A stretch of 64,000 nt of DNA from Chondrus crispus. Its lineage: Eukaryota > Rhodophyta > Florideophyceae > Gigartinales > Gigartinaceae. Both the position numbers and the translations under genes were made by a program. Shown one piece after another: positions 1 through 11,436 of this stretch. The notes under the pieces are model-generated. The model saw only the letters and a list, made by a program, of their open reading frames with translations. It was not told the origin of the DNA and searched no databases. Location: assembly GCF_000350225.1 (NCBI RefSeq), contig NW_005179046.1, forward strand, positions 511,078-575,077, read 5' to 3'. How positions within the stretch are numbered: the stretch's first letter is position 1; each line of letters begins with the position of its first letter.

Positions 1-2
1 CA

Positions 3-1620
3 GATAAGAGGGCTGCAAACGCAAGGTCATGGCTTGTCGATTCCGGTTGCAGCGCTCACATTACGTTTGATCGCTCTTTGTTCGTTACGTATGAACAGAT
101 GCAATCTGGATCAGTCGAGATGGGCACGAAGGCTAGAGCTAATGTCGCTGGTCGCGGCGAGGTAGAATTCATGTTGAACGTCAACGGTAGTCCCCATCCT
201 TGCAAATTGCCAAACGTTTTGCATGTCCCTGATTTCGGATACTCGCTACTGTCTGTTAGCCAAATGGTTTCAAAGGGTTTGCAAGTGTCATTTGAAAATG
301 AGAAATGCCGCGTTACTGCGGGGCCAACTGTAGTTGCCACAGGGAGTCAAGTTGAGGATTTGTGCATACTTGACGTCATGAATGAAACCCTTTCTGCTCA
401 CGTAGTTACCCTGCAGACGCTACATGAACGCATGGCCCATGTTAATGTACAAGGAATCGCATCAATGATTCACAATAATGTGGTAAGTGGCATCAACGTT
501 CGTCAAAGCGATGTGATCAGTGCAATGAATCCAAAGTCTGACAATCACTCTCCCATTTGTCCTGCGTGTGTGTTTGGCAAAGCAACGAGATCAGTAATCC
601 CAAAACAGCGATCATCGTCTCGAGCACAGAACTGTCTTGACTTGGTACATTCTGACGTTTGCGGTCCGCTCGAAGTACAGTCCATTGGTGGTTCGAGATA
701 CTTCATTACATTTGTAGATGATCACTCGAACTGGGTAGTTATGTACACGATGAGAAATAAATCTGAGGCGTTTGCAAAATACAAGTTGTATGAAAAGTTG
801 GCTCAAACCCACACTCGTCGCAAAGTAAAGGTGCTTCGCACTGATCGAGGGGGAGAGTACTTGTTGACAGAATTCAAGTCGCATTTAGATTTAAACGGTA
901 CGCAGCACCAACTCACATCGGCGTACACCCCCTGAACAAAACGGTGTTGCTGAACGTTTAAATCGAACTTTGATTGATCTTGTCCGCTCTATGCTTTCTC
1001 ATAAACAGGTCAGTAAGCGATTCTGGGCCGAGGCTCTTGCCACTTCGGTATATGTACGTAATCGAGTTACTTCACGCGCTTTGCCCGTTAATACAACTCC
1101 GCACCACATTTGGATGAATTCCACTCCCAATGTTGGCCATTTGCGAGTATTTGGGTCAAAGTGTTGGTATACATTACCAAAATTAGAGCTCCGTAAGCTG
1201 GACTTGCGAGCGCGTGAAGCGATGCTTCTTGGGTACTGGCAATGCAGTAAGGCATACAAACTTTGGGACGGAGAGTTGAATAAAATTGTTGTGTCACGGG
1301 ATGTCAAGTTCGATGAATCGAAATGTGGGATGTATGACATTCCTGCACACCGAAAGTGATTCAATCAACTCTGATGTTGACGTTGTACTGCTCGATGGCG
1401 ACAATGGGAATACAGCTGATACCCCAAATACGGATGAGGTCGGGTCTGAAGAGGATGAAGTTTCGGAGGAGGTTCTTGAAAACGACGAAACTCACTCTGT
1501 AAGTGAGAACGATGAAGATGAAGATGATGTACCAACTGCCGTCGAAACTCCGAATGTCACCCCTCCAACTCCGACTCCATCTGTGCAAAGATCGTCTCGA
1601 GTCAGCAGACCTCCCGGATC
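3..1620 (+). pseudogene. Copia gag-pol fragment, subfamily A2 (protease to start of RT linker)
   Basis: This is the middle of a Ty1/copia polyprotein; its 5' part lies outside the window. It starts just before the aspartic protease motif (VDSGCSAHIT), then runs through the GAG-pre-integrase zinc-binding region (CPACVFGKATR) and the integrase core with its first two catalytic aspartates (HSDVCGP, TDRGGEY) and the glutamate region (NGVAERLNR). It then enters the acidic linker before reverse transcriptase. An extra C near 930 shifts the frame inside the integrase, and a second frame change lies near 1350, so no functional protein is possible. The frame is finally cut at 1620 by the insertion of an LTR-B1. 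Variant residues (ISAMNPKSDNHSPIC) match the copies at 33200 and 46250, which places it in A2 rather than A1. Confidence 0.9.
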
Positions 1621-2871
1621 TATTGAAAATGTGCGACCACATGCTGTTATCTGGAAAGTGCAAAATCGAGCAACACGTGTACATGACTCGCCGGTCCGGA
1701 CCCTCACCCCATATCACCACATGACACGTGTAAATTCTCAGATTTTGGGGTTCTGGGGACGAAAGTGGACTTTTGGAGGGTTATGCAAATTTGCATAAAT
1801 GCCGAAAATTTGCATTTGGCCCGAACCGTTATAGGGCTAGACAGGCAATACTGCAAATCTATTGGGTGTCGGTTCGAATGCTGCAATTGTATTAGTCTGA
1901 TATTGTCCACTTATATGCACTCATGCTGGTGATATATCTTGAATGATCGGTATACGTTTTAATTACATCATTTCGGGGGTTTCAAGTTGTTCACCATGGT
2001 TGTAATGGGTAATTACTTGTGGCCTTGGCGCTGGACACTTGTGTGCGGAGTACGCATGTACACATCGCCAGGTTGCTGCGTGTACGTACACTTGTACACG
2101 TCGCCTACATACGGTCCGGCGCGTGTCCGAGTACAGTACATGTGAATTAAAAGTACAACAAGTATTTATCGCAAGAGACATGTACTTACGCGAGTATTCA
2201 GTGTACGCGTCACGCTGTATGCGACCCTTGCATCAGCATGCTTCGTTGTACTACACTCTCGTCAGCATGCCACGTTGTACTGTGCTCTCGTTATGGTGCG
2301 CCGTTGGATGCAAGTTGATGACAGTACTCGTGTGATTCACATCGGATATCACGTGAGATGTGTAGAAAGTCTGGATGCACATTGTTGCTACCCGTCATAG
2401 TTGTCTGGCAGTGTGTACCGAAATTAGTAAGCTACGAAACAAGGGCATGTATGGGGACTGAGATATGACAGGACTTTGCGTTGTTGGAAATAGAGAGATA
2501 CCAAGTTGTTCATTGTGCAAGAATATATTCTGTCATGTCTGGATGCAGATTAGTAAGGTGTGAAACGATTGCATGCATAGGGCCATGGTTTACAGTCACT
2601 CGAAATGTGTAGAAACTGTTGTGCACTGATAGTCAATAGTCAATTCGTAAGGTGCAAATAGAACAGTGTGGACGGGCCAGAAGAGGACCGCGCTTGATCA
2701 CGCATATGGTGAGTACGGTTTCCCAGGTGCCAAAGTAATGGGATAGTGTAACACTCAAAGTGTATAAGTATCGCCGAAAGACGGCTCCAAGTAAACCTCG
2801 GTACCAACTCCTTCACTCACACACATCAACCTGCCCTCTTTCTCTCCCTTGCCCATCTGAACCTACTACTA
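1621..2871 (+). repeat. LTR-B1, 5' LTR of tandem B1 copia array
   Basis: The LTR starts TATTGAAAATG and ends CTACTACTA, directly before the primer-binding site. The same 1251-bp unit recurs at 9266-17103 (interrupted) and 29510-30760. It carries CACGTG palindromes near its 5' end, several GTAAGG motifs, a TATA box (TATAAGTA, 2763-2770), and directly after it an inverted repeat GCCG/CGGC. The A2 pol is interrupted at GGATC (1616-1620), the presumed left target duplication; the matching right side is lost. Confidence 0.9.
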
Positions 2872-2886
2872 GGTTATGAGCCCAGT
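2872..2886 (+). other. Primer-binding site, half-tRNA-iMet type
   Basis: GGTTATGAGCCCAGT follows the LTR directly. It is complementary to the anticodon stem-loop of initiator tRNA-Met, the site used by copia and Ty5 for priming with an internally cleaved tRNA. This copy has A where the other copies read GGTTATGGGCCCAG. Confidence 0.8.
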
Positions 2887-3236
2887 CCCTCGCTGTCGTT
2901 TCACTGCATGAGTCTGCCGTTCTCGTTCCGTTGTTTCTGCCGTCGTTGTCGCTGCCGTTTCTGGTCGTTCTTTCCGCTGGTCTTCTCGCTGTCGTTGTCG
3001 CTCTCGTTCTTGCCGTCGTTCTTGGTTTTGGTTTTCGCTGCTGCTGTCGTTCTTGCTCTCTTGTGTGAATTGGTTTTGGTCATCGCTCCCGCTGTCTTCG
3101 TTGTCTTCGTTCTTGGTTTGGCTTTTGTTCTTGCTGCGGTTCTTGCTGGTGTCTCTGTCTTTGGTCTTCGTCTTCGTTTCCGCTCCCGCTACCGTCGTCG
3201 TCGTCAGTCTGGCATTTGGTTTTTCTTCGTTCTCTC
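2887..3236 (+). other. Low-complexity pyrimidine/G-rich 5' leader of B1 unit 1
   Basis: The stretch is built of imperfect repeats of TCGTTCT, TGTCGTT and CTGTCGTT on the plus strand, almost without A. Because of this composition several frames are open on both strands. One begins at a real ATG (2908) and would encode a very hydrophobic 125-aa peptide; the same frame is kept at 17140 and, on the minus strand, at 62272. Whether it is translated cannot be decided; it could simply be an unstructured leader. Confidence 0.6.
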
Positions 3237-3908
3237 ATGCAAAGTAGTTTTTGAGTTTCTTTCCATTTCCTACACATCTAAGTGATTGTCTTTGCACGTT
3301 TTGGTGGTTCTTAAGAGCAATAATTCCAAAATCTGTTACTGACGATTATCTTCATATTCCTTATTGTGAATACCTGTTTTTACGGGGTTGTGTTAGATCT
3401 GGATTTAGTACCGGTGCGCTCTGCGCCTGGGAAGCTGGTCACCGGTCGAACGGTTCGGACATCGGAGGTCGTATCCGTTGAGGTGCTTGAGCCTGCGGAT
3501 CAACCTTCGCCTCGGCTCGCGTTTCCGGGTCCGTCCTCGAGTTGCGCACCATATAGGATTCCTCGTATTCCGCGCTCTGTTCCCGCACCAATAAAGAGAA
3601 CTACGCATGGACTTTCTGCTCGGAAAGCGGCTGTTCTCGCGGATAAAGAGTTTAAGCGTGAGCGCAAGAGGAATCGTAAGGTGTGCCCGCGGTATAAGCG
3701 GTATTGTAAAGTGTGCGGCGTTAGTGGCAATAGTGCGAAGGCCTTTTACGACCACATTCAGTCTAGGTCTCATCGCATTCAAGTTGCCAACGCTAAGGAG
3801 ACTCCGCGTTGTATCCCTTGCAATCGCGTCTTTGAGTCTCACGGGCACCTCAAGTGCCACGAGAACGGTGCCGCACACTTAAAGGTAGTTTGTGAACAGA
3901 ATAGTTAG
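3237..3908 (+). CDS. Two-zinc-finger protein encoded in the 5' leader of a B copia element (predicted spliced)
   Basis: The frame ending at 3908 codes for a basic protein with two C2H2 fingers: C-x2-C-x12-H-x5-H beginning YCKVCGV, and a second beginning PRCIPCNRVF. The His spacing is that of matrin/U1-type RNA-binding fingers. A K/R-rich stretch before finger 1 (KRERKRNRK) looks like a nuclear localisation signal. The frame contains no ATG. I propose exon 1 3237-3243 (ATG CAA A), intron 3244-3396 ending TTGTGTTAG, exon 2 3397-3908, giving 172 aa. In this copy the donor is GTAGTT, weaker than the GTAAGT of the other copies, so splicing may be impaired. The stop is about 170 bp before the gag-pol ATG. 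The role is unknown; RNA binding or control of the element is inference. Confidence 0.6.
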
Positions 3909-4080
3909 GGATTTCATCCAAATAAATTCACATATCTGTTCGCAAATTTCTCCTAGTGCAACTTCATAGTAATCATATCGAACTTCTTAGACACGTGGGC
4001 TTGCCATTGTGTTGACTATCGGTTGACGGCTTGGGATCCCCGAACGGATTTTCGAATACTTGAAGTTTATTTGCACTAAA
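3909..4080 (+). promoter_or_regulatory. Spacer with conserved pre-gag block
   Basis: No coding frame. At about 3997-4040 it holds the block from GGGCTTGCC to GGGATCCC that is also found immediately upstream of gag in A elements, although the rest of the A and B leaders differ. It may be a packaging or dimerisation signal (inference). Confidence 0.5.
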
Positions 4081-7000
4081 ATGGAAGATCAAGGAGGAGG
4101 AGGATCCATCAGAATCGACAAACTGACGGACTCCAACTTCTACGTGTGGAAGCAGAAAATACAACTTCTGCTTGCTCTACGTGATGTTGACCAATACATC
4201 GTTGAGGGAAGAGTTCCAAGTGAGGAACGCGCGGAAGAGCGTAAGAAGTGGATCAGAGGTGACAGTAAAGCTAAAGCACTGATTGGTCTCTCCCTATCAG
4301 ATGAGCATCTTGAGCATGTACGTGATGTTGATACTGCTCATGAGATGTGGGAAGCTATTGTCAACGTGTTTGAGAGGCACACTTTGCTGAACAAACTAGC
4401 TGCACGTCGTGAGTTCTACACTGTGAAGATGCTTTCCGGTGAAAAGGTGCTTGCATACATCAATCGTGTCAAGCAGCTGGCAGCCATCGTCAAGTCAATG
4501 AGCGTAAACATCGATGACAAGGAGATGGCCACGGCAGTGCTCAACGGTCTGCCTGCTCGTTTCGAGGCTGTCATCGTTGCACTTGATGCTCACGGTAATG
4601 AGGAAAAGATATTCAGTTCGGACTTTGTGAAAAGTGGTCTGCTGCAGGAAAAGCAACGAGCAAACATGAAGTCTAGCTCCTCACAGACATCGGCTCTGGT
4701 TAATCGTGCCCCGAACAATCGGGACATAAACGATTACAAATGCACGAACTGCGGTCATACAGGCCATACGGCAACCCGCTGCTGGGGAAAGGATTTGAAT
4801 GGGCGTCGCCCGGCTTCTCCTAGCGGATATAAACCGCGTATGTCTCAGCGGAAACAATCTGCATTTGTCACACAGAAACCTGATCGCGACATGGTTGTAA
4901 ACAGCGTCTACTTCACATGTCTGATGTCGAAAGCTTCGCACACGAACGATCTGGAGATGTCGCCTTCGTGGCTCGTAGATTCAGCTTGTACAGCTCATAT
5001 TACATATGACCGATCTTTGTTTGCGACGTATGGGCCACTTGAATCCGCCTCTGTTCAGATGGGAACCAAGGCTAGTGCAAAGGTTGCCGGCCATGGTGAC
5101 GTTCACTTGAAGTTAAATGTAAATGGCCGCATCGAACCGTGCAAGTTGACGGATGTATTGCACGTTCCGGACTTTGCGTTCTCTCTGCTCTCTGTCAGTC
5201 GAATGACTGAACTTGGACTAAAAGTTGGGTTCGAAAATGGAAAATGCATGATCAGACGAGGCTCAACTGTAGTGGCGACTGCGACATTGGTTGGAGAACT
5301 TTACGTTCTCGACATCGTCAGTGACATCGGATCTGCACATGCTGCCACCCTGCAAACGTGGCATGAGCGCTTTGCACATGTGCATTCTCAAGGTATTGCT
5401 TCGATGATTCGTGACAATGTGGTAAGTGGAGTCAAACTACTTGGTAATGAGGCTAACAAAATCAACAATACTGACAATGATTGCATCTCTGAAAAATGTT
5501 CTGCGTGCGTCTACGGCAAAGCCACCCGATCTGTGATCCCAAAAGAGCGGTTCTCGAGGCGGGCATACTTCTGTCTAGACTTACTTCACTGTGACGTTTG
5601 GGGCCCCTTAGAGGTGCAGTCCATTGGTGGTGCCAAGTACTTCATTACCTTCATAGATGATCACTCAAACTGGTCAGTAGTGTACCCTATGCACCATAAA
5701 TCAGAAGCATTTGAACGATACAAAATGTTTGCACAACTTGCTCAGACTCACACTGGTCGCAAGATCAAAGTGCTTCGCACCGATCGAGGTGGTGAGTATC
5801 TGTCCACGGAGCTTAAGTCTTTTCTGATTGCAAATGGTACTCAGCATGAAATGACGACCGCGTACACACCGGAGCAAAATGGCGTCGGCGAGCGACTGAA
5901 CAGAACTTTGGTAAACTTGGTGCGCTCCATGCCAGCGCACAAGAAAGTTACAAAGGGATTCTGGGTAGAAGCACTTGCCAATGCAGTGTACGTTCGAAAT
6001 CGAGTCACGTCACGTGCCATTCCCCCCAAGATGACCCCATACCACTTATGGATGAAGTCTGTGCCAAATGTTGGTCATTTGCGTGTTTTCGGTTCAAAGT
6101 GTTGGTATACATTACCAAAACACAACATCCAGAAACTTGACGCCCGTGCAAAGGAGGCAATGTTTCTGGGGTATGCTGAAAATACGAAAGCTTACAAGTT
6201 GTGGGATGGTGATTTGCACAAAGTGATCGTATCCAGAGATGTTACTTTTGACGAGTCCACGGGAGACAAATCTGGTGAACCGATGGATACAAACGAGGAG
6301 GCTTCAACTGATGATGACACAATCAACTTTAACATCGATGAGGAAGTGGCAGAAAATGATGCAGTTGCATCAGAAGCATCATCGCCGAATGAACAACAAG
6401 ACTCCGATGAATCCTTTAACTCCTCCCCAACTGCAGGGGAGGACGAAACCACCGAAACAGTTGAGCAACACGTAGTCGATGAAGAAACGATTGATCCGCC
6501 AACTGTAGTGCAATACGCACCTGGAAAGGGGGTGAAAAGAAAGGAAAACATTTGGATATGAAAAGTAGTCCGGGTTTGGGGGACACACGTCTGAATAATT
6601 GCACAGTTTTAATTTTTAATTATTTTATTTTATTTAGTTAATTAGTTGGCATTAATTTTGCTGACACTAGATTAGATCTAGAATCTGGAGCCGGGAGCTA
6701 CTGTACTCGCCCCGGCGGGGCTCTATATAACTTAGCCCTTTGACCGAACAAGTCAATAAACCAACCCGAGTTGCCGGAGTTGAATGTCGCCTTGGTCGAA
6801 GTCCGTCTCTATCAAGACGCTTCCTTTTACCTAAGCCTACGGCATCCTCTATCGCTCGGGGTTCCCTTTTCTCTTTCCTTTATTTCCCCATTCTTTTCTA
6901 TCTCTAATTCTACCTATTTTTCCCTTATCTTGTGTTGGTGCCATCGGCCTCGGTTGCGACCGAACCGGTGTAGGTGTTTCAAGCCATCGGGCGACACAGT

Positions 7001-9254
7001 TGACGTAGCGCTGCTACTGTGACCCATTTTCCGACGGAGACTGTTGCAACGACTTCTCCCTCGATAGGCTCCGTTAAATTACGAGCCAGTGTTGGTACCA
7101 TCGGTGTCGGTTGCGACCAAACCGGTGTAGGTGTTTCGAGCCATCGGGCGGCACGGTTGACGTAGCGCTGCTACTTTCATTTCATCCCGTCGGGCTGCGT
7201 TGCGACGCCCCCGTCGAAGGCCTTGTCGCGTTTCAAGGTGTCGAAGAGGCTCAACGAGCATTGGCCTTACAACCCAGTGGAACCGGGGTACCTACGTACG
7301 CGCCCCATCCCACACTCGTCGAGCAGATCTCTTCGCAAGTCTCTACCACACCGATCCCGGGCCGGGCTATTTCTCTGGGCCCCCCCCCATCAGGGATCCG
7401 AGCTACTACGAGTGGCAAGCTCGTTTAATCGGAGAAGGGAGAGTCGGACACTCCGTAGCGCTGTGCCATCGGCAGTTCTTCTTTTTGTTGCTGTTGTTGT
7501 TTTTGCTGGACCATCGGACCGCGGTCTCTGCCGGACAGGCGCATTGCACTGCACCAACTAATCTCCGTCGGTCCACTCGCGTTCGCAAAATGCCTGGGGC
7601 GTGGTGGGCAGCAGCTTTGGTGACTGCTGGACTCCTTAGCCACGCGCATGTGATAACGGAAATTCCAAACTCGTACAAGCAAGCTAAGGATTCTCCGAAA
7701 GCTCGCTTCTGGCAGAAGGGAATCGACAAAGAACTTGCTTCACAACACAAAAACAAAACATGGACACTTGTTCCAAGATCTCAAGCATCAAACGTCCTGA
7801 CGTCCAGGTGGGTTTTCGGAGTGAAGCAACTTCCTGACGAGTCCGGAAAATTGGTCGAAACTGCAAAAGGACGACTTGTGGCACGAGGTTTTCAACAAGT
7901 AGAAGGCATCGATTACAATGAAACGTTCGCCCCTGTCATCAAGTTCACAACTATCCGTCTGCTGCTGGCACTGGTTGCGCACTTTGACCTTGAGCTGCAT
8001 CAGATGGACGTGGTGACTGCCTTCCTCAACGGTGACCTTCACGAAGAAATCTACATGGAGCAACCTGAAGGATGCATCGACAAAGTCAAACCTGATTCGG
8101 TGTGTAAACTTCTGAAAGCAATCTATGGTCTTAAGCAAGCCCATCGCCAATGGCATAGTAAGATCGATGAGTTTCTGATCACTGAACTTGGTTTCAACAC
8201 TACACGCAGCGACCCATGTCTTTACATTCGACGTCAAGGCAATGTCATCATGATTCTCGCGTTGTACGTGGACGATCTGCTGCTAGCTGGAAGTGACTTG
8301 GAGGCCATATTATGAATGAAAAATGAACTCAACAAACGATTCGATATGAAAGACCTTGGCGAAGCGATGACATGTATTGGTCTAGAAATCGACCGTATAC
8401 GTTCTAGACACGTCCTGACCGTCACGCAGTCGAAGTATGCCCAAGCAGTACTGAAACGGTTCAAAATGTCGGCATGCAATCCTTGCGTTACTCCGATGGA
8501 ACAGTCTCGACATGTCACAATGCAAGTTGCCGAAACTGGCACTGATGATAACCCATGCTTTGAACCATATCGTCAGGCCATTGGATGTCCAATGTTCCTA
8601 ATGGTCGGGACCCGCCCGGATATTGCGTTTGCCATTGGAAAGTTATCTCAACACTGTGAAGACCCTCACGATTCGCACTGGACAGGTGTGAAACGTGTTT
8701 TGAGATACTTGCGTGGGTTCCAGCATCTCGGCATAGTGTTTGGTAAAGATGATCTTGGTACGGAACTTCATGGGTATAGCGACGCAGATTGGAGTGGATG
8801 CCTTGAATCAAGAAAATCAACGAGTGGGTACGTGTTCAAGCTTTGTGATGGGCCTATCAGTTGGGCTTCTCGGAAACAAACAGTAGTTGCAAAGTCTACT
8901 TGTGAGGCAGAATACATCGCACTCAGTGAAGCATGCAAAGAGGCCGCGTGGCTTCGACGCTTCCATGCCGATGTACTTGGTGCGAATTGGGATCCAACAA
9001 TTCGCGTTGGATGTGACAACGCTGGTACGATTGCGTTTGCTCAGAACGAATCTACAAATCGTCGCAACAAGCACATTGATATTACGTATCATTTTGTTCG
9101 AGATGCGGTGCAGCGAAAACTGGTCACATTGTCCCATTGTCCGACAACAGAAATGCCAGCCGATATGCTGACGAAACCACTTGGTTGCGTGCTGTTTGAA
9201 AAGTTCGTGGGCATGGTTGGGCTTTCCGAGTGCAAAGCTGCCCAAAGCATGTGA
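4081..9254 (+). pseudogene. Copia gag-pol, family B1 unit 1, split by solo LTR-E and with one premature stop
   Basis: Ty1/copia polyprotein in one frame from the ATG at 4081: gag (WKQKIQLLLALRDVDQY), CX2CX4HX4C zinc knuckle (CTNCGHTGHTATRC), protease (VDSACTAH), integrase core (TDRGGEY), acidic linker. At 6503 it is cut by solo LTR-E; after the LTR and one copy of the TSD it resumes at 7559 in the same frame with RT (YVDDLLLAGSD) and RNase H (SDADWSGCLESRKSTSG, DNAGTIAFAQNE). A TGG-to-TGA change at 8313-8315, just after the YVDD motif, ends translation within RT. The stop at 9252-9254 is followed by the polypurine tract. Apart from the LTR and this one nonsense codon the frame is open, so inactivation is recent. 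Confidence 0.93.
6504..7553. mobile_element. Solo LTR-E (unrelated LTR family)
   Basis: A 1050-bp insertion in the B pol with ends TGTAGTGCAATACG and CGCATTGCACTGCA, which are inverted copies with two mismatches, and flanked by a perfect TSD CCAAC (6499-6503 and 7554-7558). On the plus strand it has a TATA box (TATATAA, 6724-6730) and AATAAA (6755-6760), so plus is the likely transcriptional direction. An 88-bp segment is duplicated inside (about 6932-7019 and 7089-7176). No partner LTR or internal region is present, which indicates a solo LTR formed by LTR-LTR recombination. The open frames inside are short and not recognisable. Confidence 0.88.
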
Positions 9255-9265
9255 TCGAGGGGAGG
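9255..9265 (+). other. Polypurine tract, B1 unit 1
   Basis: TCGAGGGGAGG lies directly before the LTR start TATTG; the same tract occurs at the B elements on the minus strand (48116-48126 and 54106-54116). Confidence 0.8.
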
Positions 9266-9352
9266 TATTGAAAATGTGCGACCACATGCTGTTATCTGGA
9301 AAGTGCAAAATCGAGCGACACGTGTACATGACTCGACGGTCCGAACCCTGAC

Positions 9353-9704
9353 TGTCGGTAACTTGCGTTAGCGCTTGCCTCGTGCAGGGTTGCTGACGAG
9401 GACCACGCTGTTGTTGAGACAATCAGGCTCCTTGTGCGAACAAGGAGCGAAGCTTAAGAGCAATGACAGCTTTATTGGTGTTTTGATCTTCTGTTTCGTC
9501 TGCCTCCCTCTCTCTTCCTCTACTACCTCTAGCATAGCATAAGTACATCTAGCGTGCGATGTGTTGCGCCTGTTCGAATGGTGTCGCGCCGGATGGGTTG
9601 AAGAGCCTTGACCTTTTGTGAACGCACAAGTGTACAACCGGTCACAACCAATCCCATGACGCCTGTAGGTCACTTTAGCTCTGCCTTACAGCTTGTTCTC
9701 GACA
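9353..9704 (-). repeat. LTR-D, 3' LTR of element D
   Basis: Starts TGTCGGTAACTTGCG on the plus strand and ends TTCTCGACA. It is nearly identical to 15584-15934 (few substitutions and one-base indels). The D pol frame ends inside this LTR at 9686. Confidence 0.88.
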
Positions 9705-11436
9705 CTCGGTCTTTTTCGAAGACGATGGTCAAGGTGCTCGACCCTCTTCTGCTTCATCCCGTCTGATCTCACTACCCATTGTAACACCTCTGCATCTATT
9801 CTTTCAGTCTCCATGAGCTCTGATAGCGCGGGACATTCTCCCCTTTTTGTCAAACCGTCCGCCGGATTATCATTCCTGCCAATCCATTTGATGTCACTGA
9901 TATCTCCGGATCCGTAACCTTGCCTTGTGGCTTCAATGTCAATCATAAGTCTCCTCTCTGTTGTGACGGAGTTCTTTATGATCACTTTGAATACACTGTC
10001 CGAGTCCGTGTATATCGGCAAGGGAATCTTTTTGCCGAGCATTTGCTGCAAGTCATGTTTCAATGAGAAACCGTAGTCGAACCCGTCTGCAAATGCAAAC
10101 ACTTCGCCACCCATTGTCGATCTGACAACACGTTTTGATTTGTAGCTGCAGAAGTGAATAATGTTTGCCTTCCCAGTATTGTCGCACAGTGCGACAACAA
10201 ATCCGAGCTGGGACCTCTTGCTTTCAGCATTTGCGAAGGATGAATCTGAAACGACCTTCAGGGAGAGGTTTTCGGCATCTAGATTGCGCTGCAGGAGTCC
10301 ACGGCGGGGCGCACGTTTGACGCCCTTTATCACATGATTCAATTCCTTGACGTGCGTTTGGTTCCAAATGGTTTCCGTAATTTGAGTTGCGAGATTGACT
10401 TCTGCGCAAATGTCGGGCCTCGTGTTTGTCAGCCATGCGAGAGCTTGGCGGCGCGATCGATATTCAGGAAATGTACAGTCTTTGTGCAGCTCTCGAATGC
10501 GTCGAGCGTACTTTTCCTGATGTAACAAATATCCGTCCTCGATTTGTTCAATCTGAATCACGGCGAAAGTAAATTGATTATATTGGCGTTCCTTGCTATC
10601 GAAAGTATTTTCCGTTAGCTTCGAGTCAGCTTCAAATTTCTCGTTGCCAGCGCAAAGAGTATCGTCTACATGAGTCCCAACAACGCCTTGTAGTTTCCCT
10701 TTGACAGTTTTGAAAAAACAGGACAAATCTCCGGCGGTGGGGCGCATTTGTAAGTCATGCTGTAGGTGACGGAAAAAGGTTTCGTGCCAGTAGTCGCCGC
10801 TCTCACTAAGTCCATAGAGAGGCTTCAGCAATTTGAAAACTTGGTCAGATCGGAGGTGCCATTCTTTTGATGGCCGAATGTAAATTTCACGCATCAGTTT
10901 GCGAGCCGATTGGAGGTATGCCTGCGAAATGTCTTGTGTCCAAACACGGAATCCCAATAAGGCAGCAATGGATATGAGCATGCGTACAGATCCTTTGTGA
11001 AGCGTTGTGGCGTTGTGTACGAGCAGGGATTTTTCAACATCGGTGTGGCCTTGCACGGCAAAACGGGCTTTGCAAACTTCCTTTTCACTACCGGTGTCCT
11101 TGATGGCTAAAACAAAGCGGCCGCCCATTATATCGGGTGATGCACTTGATCGTCTGACATCCTCCCGATTTACGATTTGAAATGTGCCCGGCTCTGCCAG
11201 ACCTTGCATTTCTTTCTTGATGGCTTTCTTCATTTCATCACTCTTCGTGCGGGGATCTCCTGGTTTTAAGACTTCTGTAATTAGGATGTCCGGCGGTGGG
11301 GAAGAACGGAACTTATCGAAAGATTGGGTAAGGCGTTCTAGCTCTTGGTCACCCGCAACTGAGGGACAAGGCATGATCTGGGAAATGTTGAAGTGTTTCA
11401 CAGTGCCTCCTAATCTACGTAAACTTCTTTCCTTAC
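9686..11436 (-). pseudogene. Element D reverse transcriptase and RNase H
   Basis: Minus-strand frame, open from upstream of 11436 to the stop at 9686. It matches copia RT (RTQF-like start lost; VLAIKDTGSEKEVCKARFAVQGH, LLKPLYGLSESGDYW) with the catalytic motif THVDDTL, that is HVDD in place of the YVDD of families A and B. RNase H follows (VVSDSSFANAESKRSQLG, STMGGEVFAFADG, IYTDSDSVFKV, NPADGLTKRG). It is out of frame with the integrase portion: the change occurs near 11430, where the integrase frame ends GPWRVEKL. The terminal residues are encoded in the LTR. The protein is far from the A and B pols and is a separate copia lineage. Confidence 0.85.

Noticed and set aside
3366..3396. GTG start for the finger protein
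   Set aside because: Eukaryotic initiation at GTG is unlikely, and the region is better explained as the end of the predicted intron.
4060..4080. Upstream extension of the B polyprotein (MKFICTK)
   Set aside because: It starts at TTG; the ATG at 4081 is the first methionine codon.
7200..7558. Extra N-terminal domain fused to the RT part of B1 unit 1
   Set aside because: It is LTR-E sequence that happens to be open in the pol frame; the TSD shows it is an insertion.
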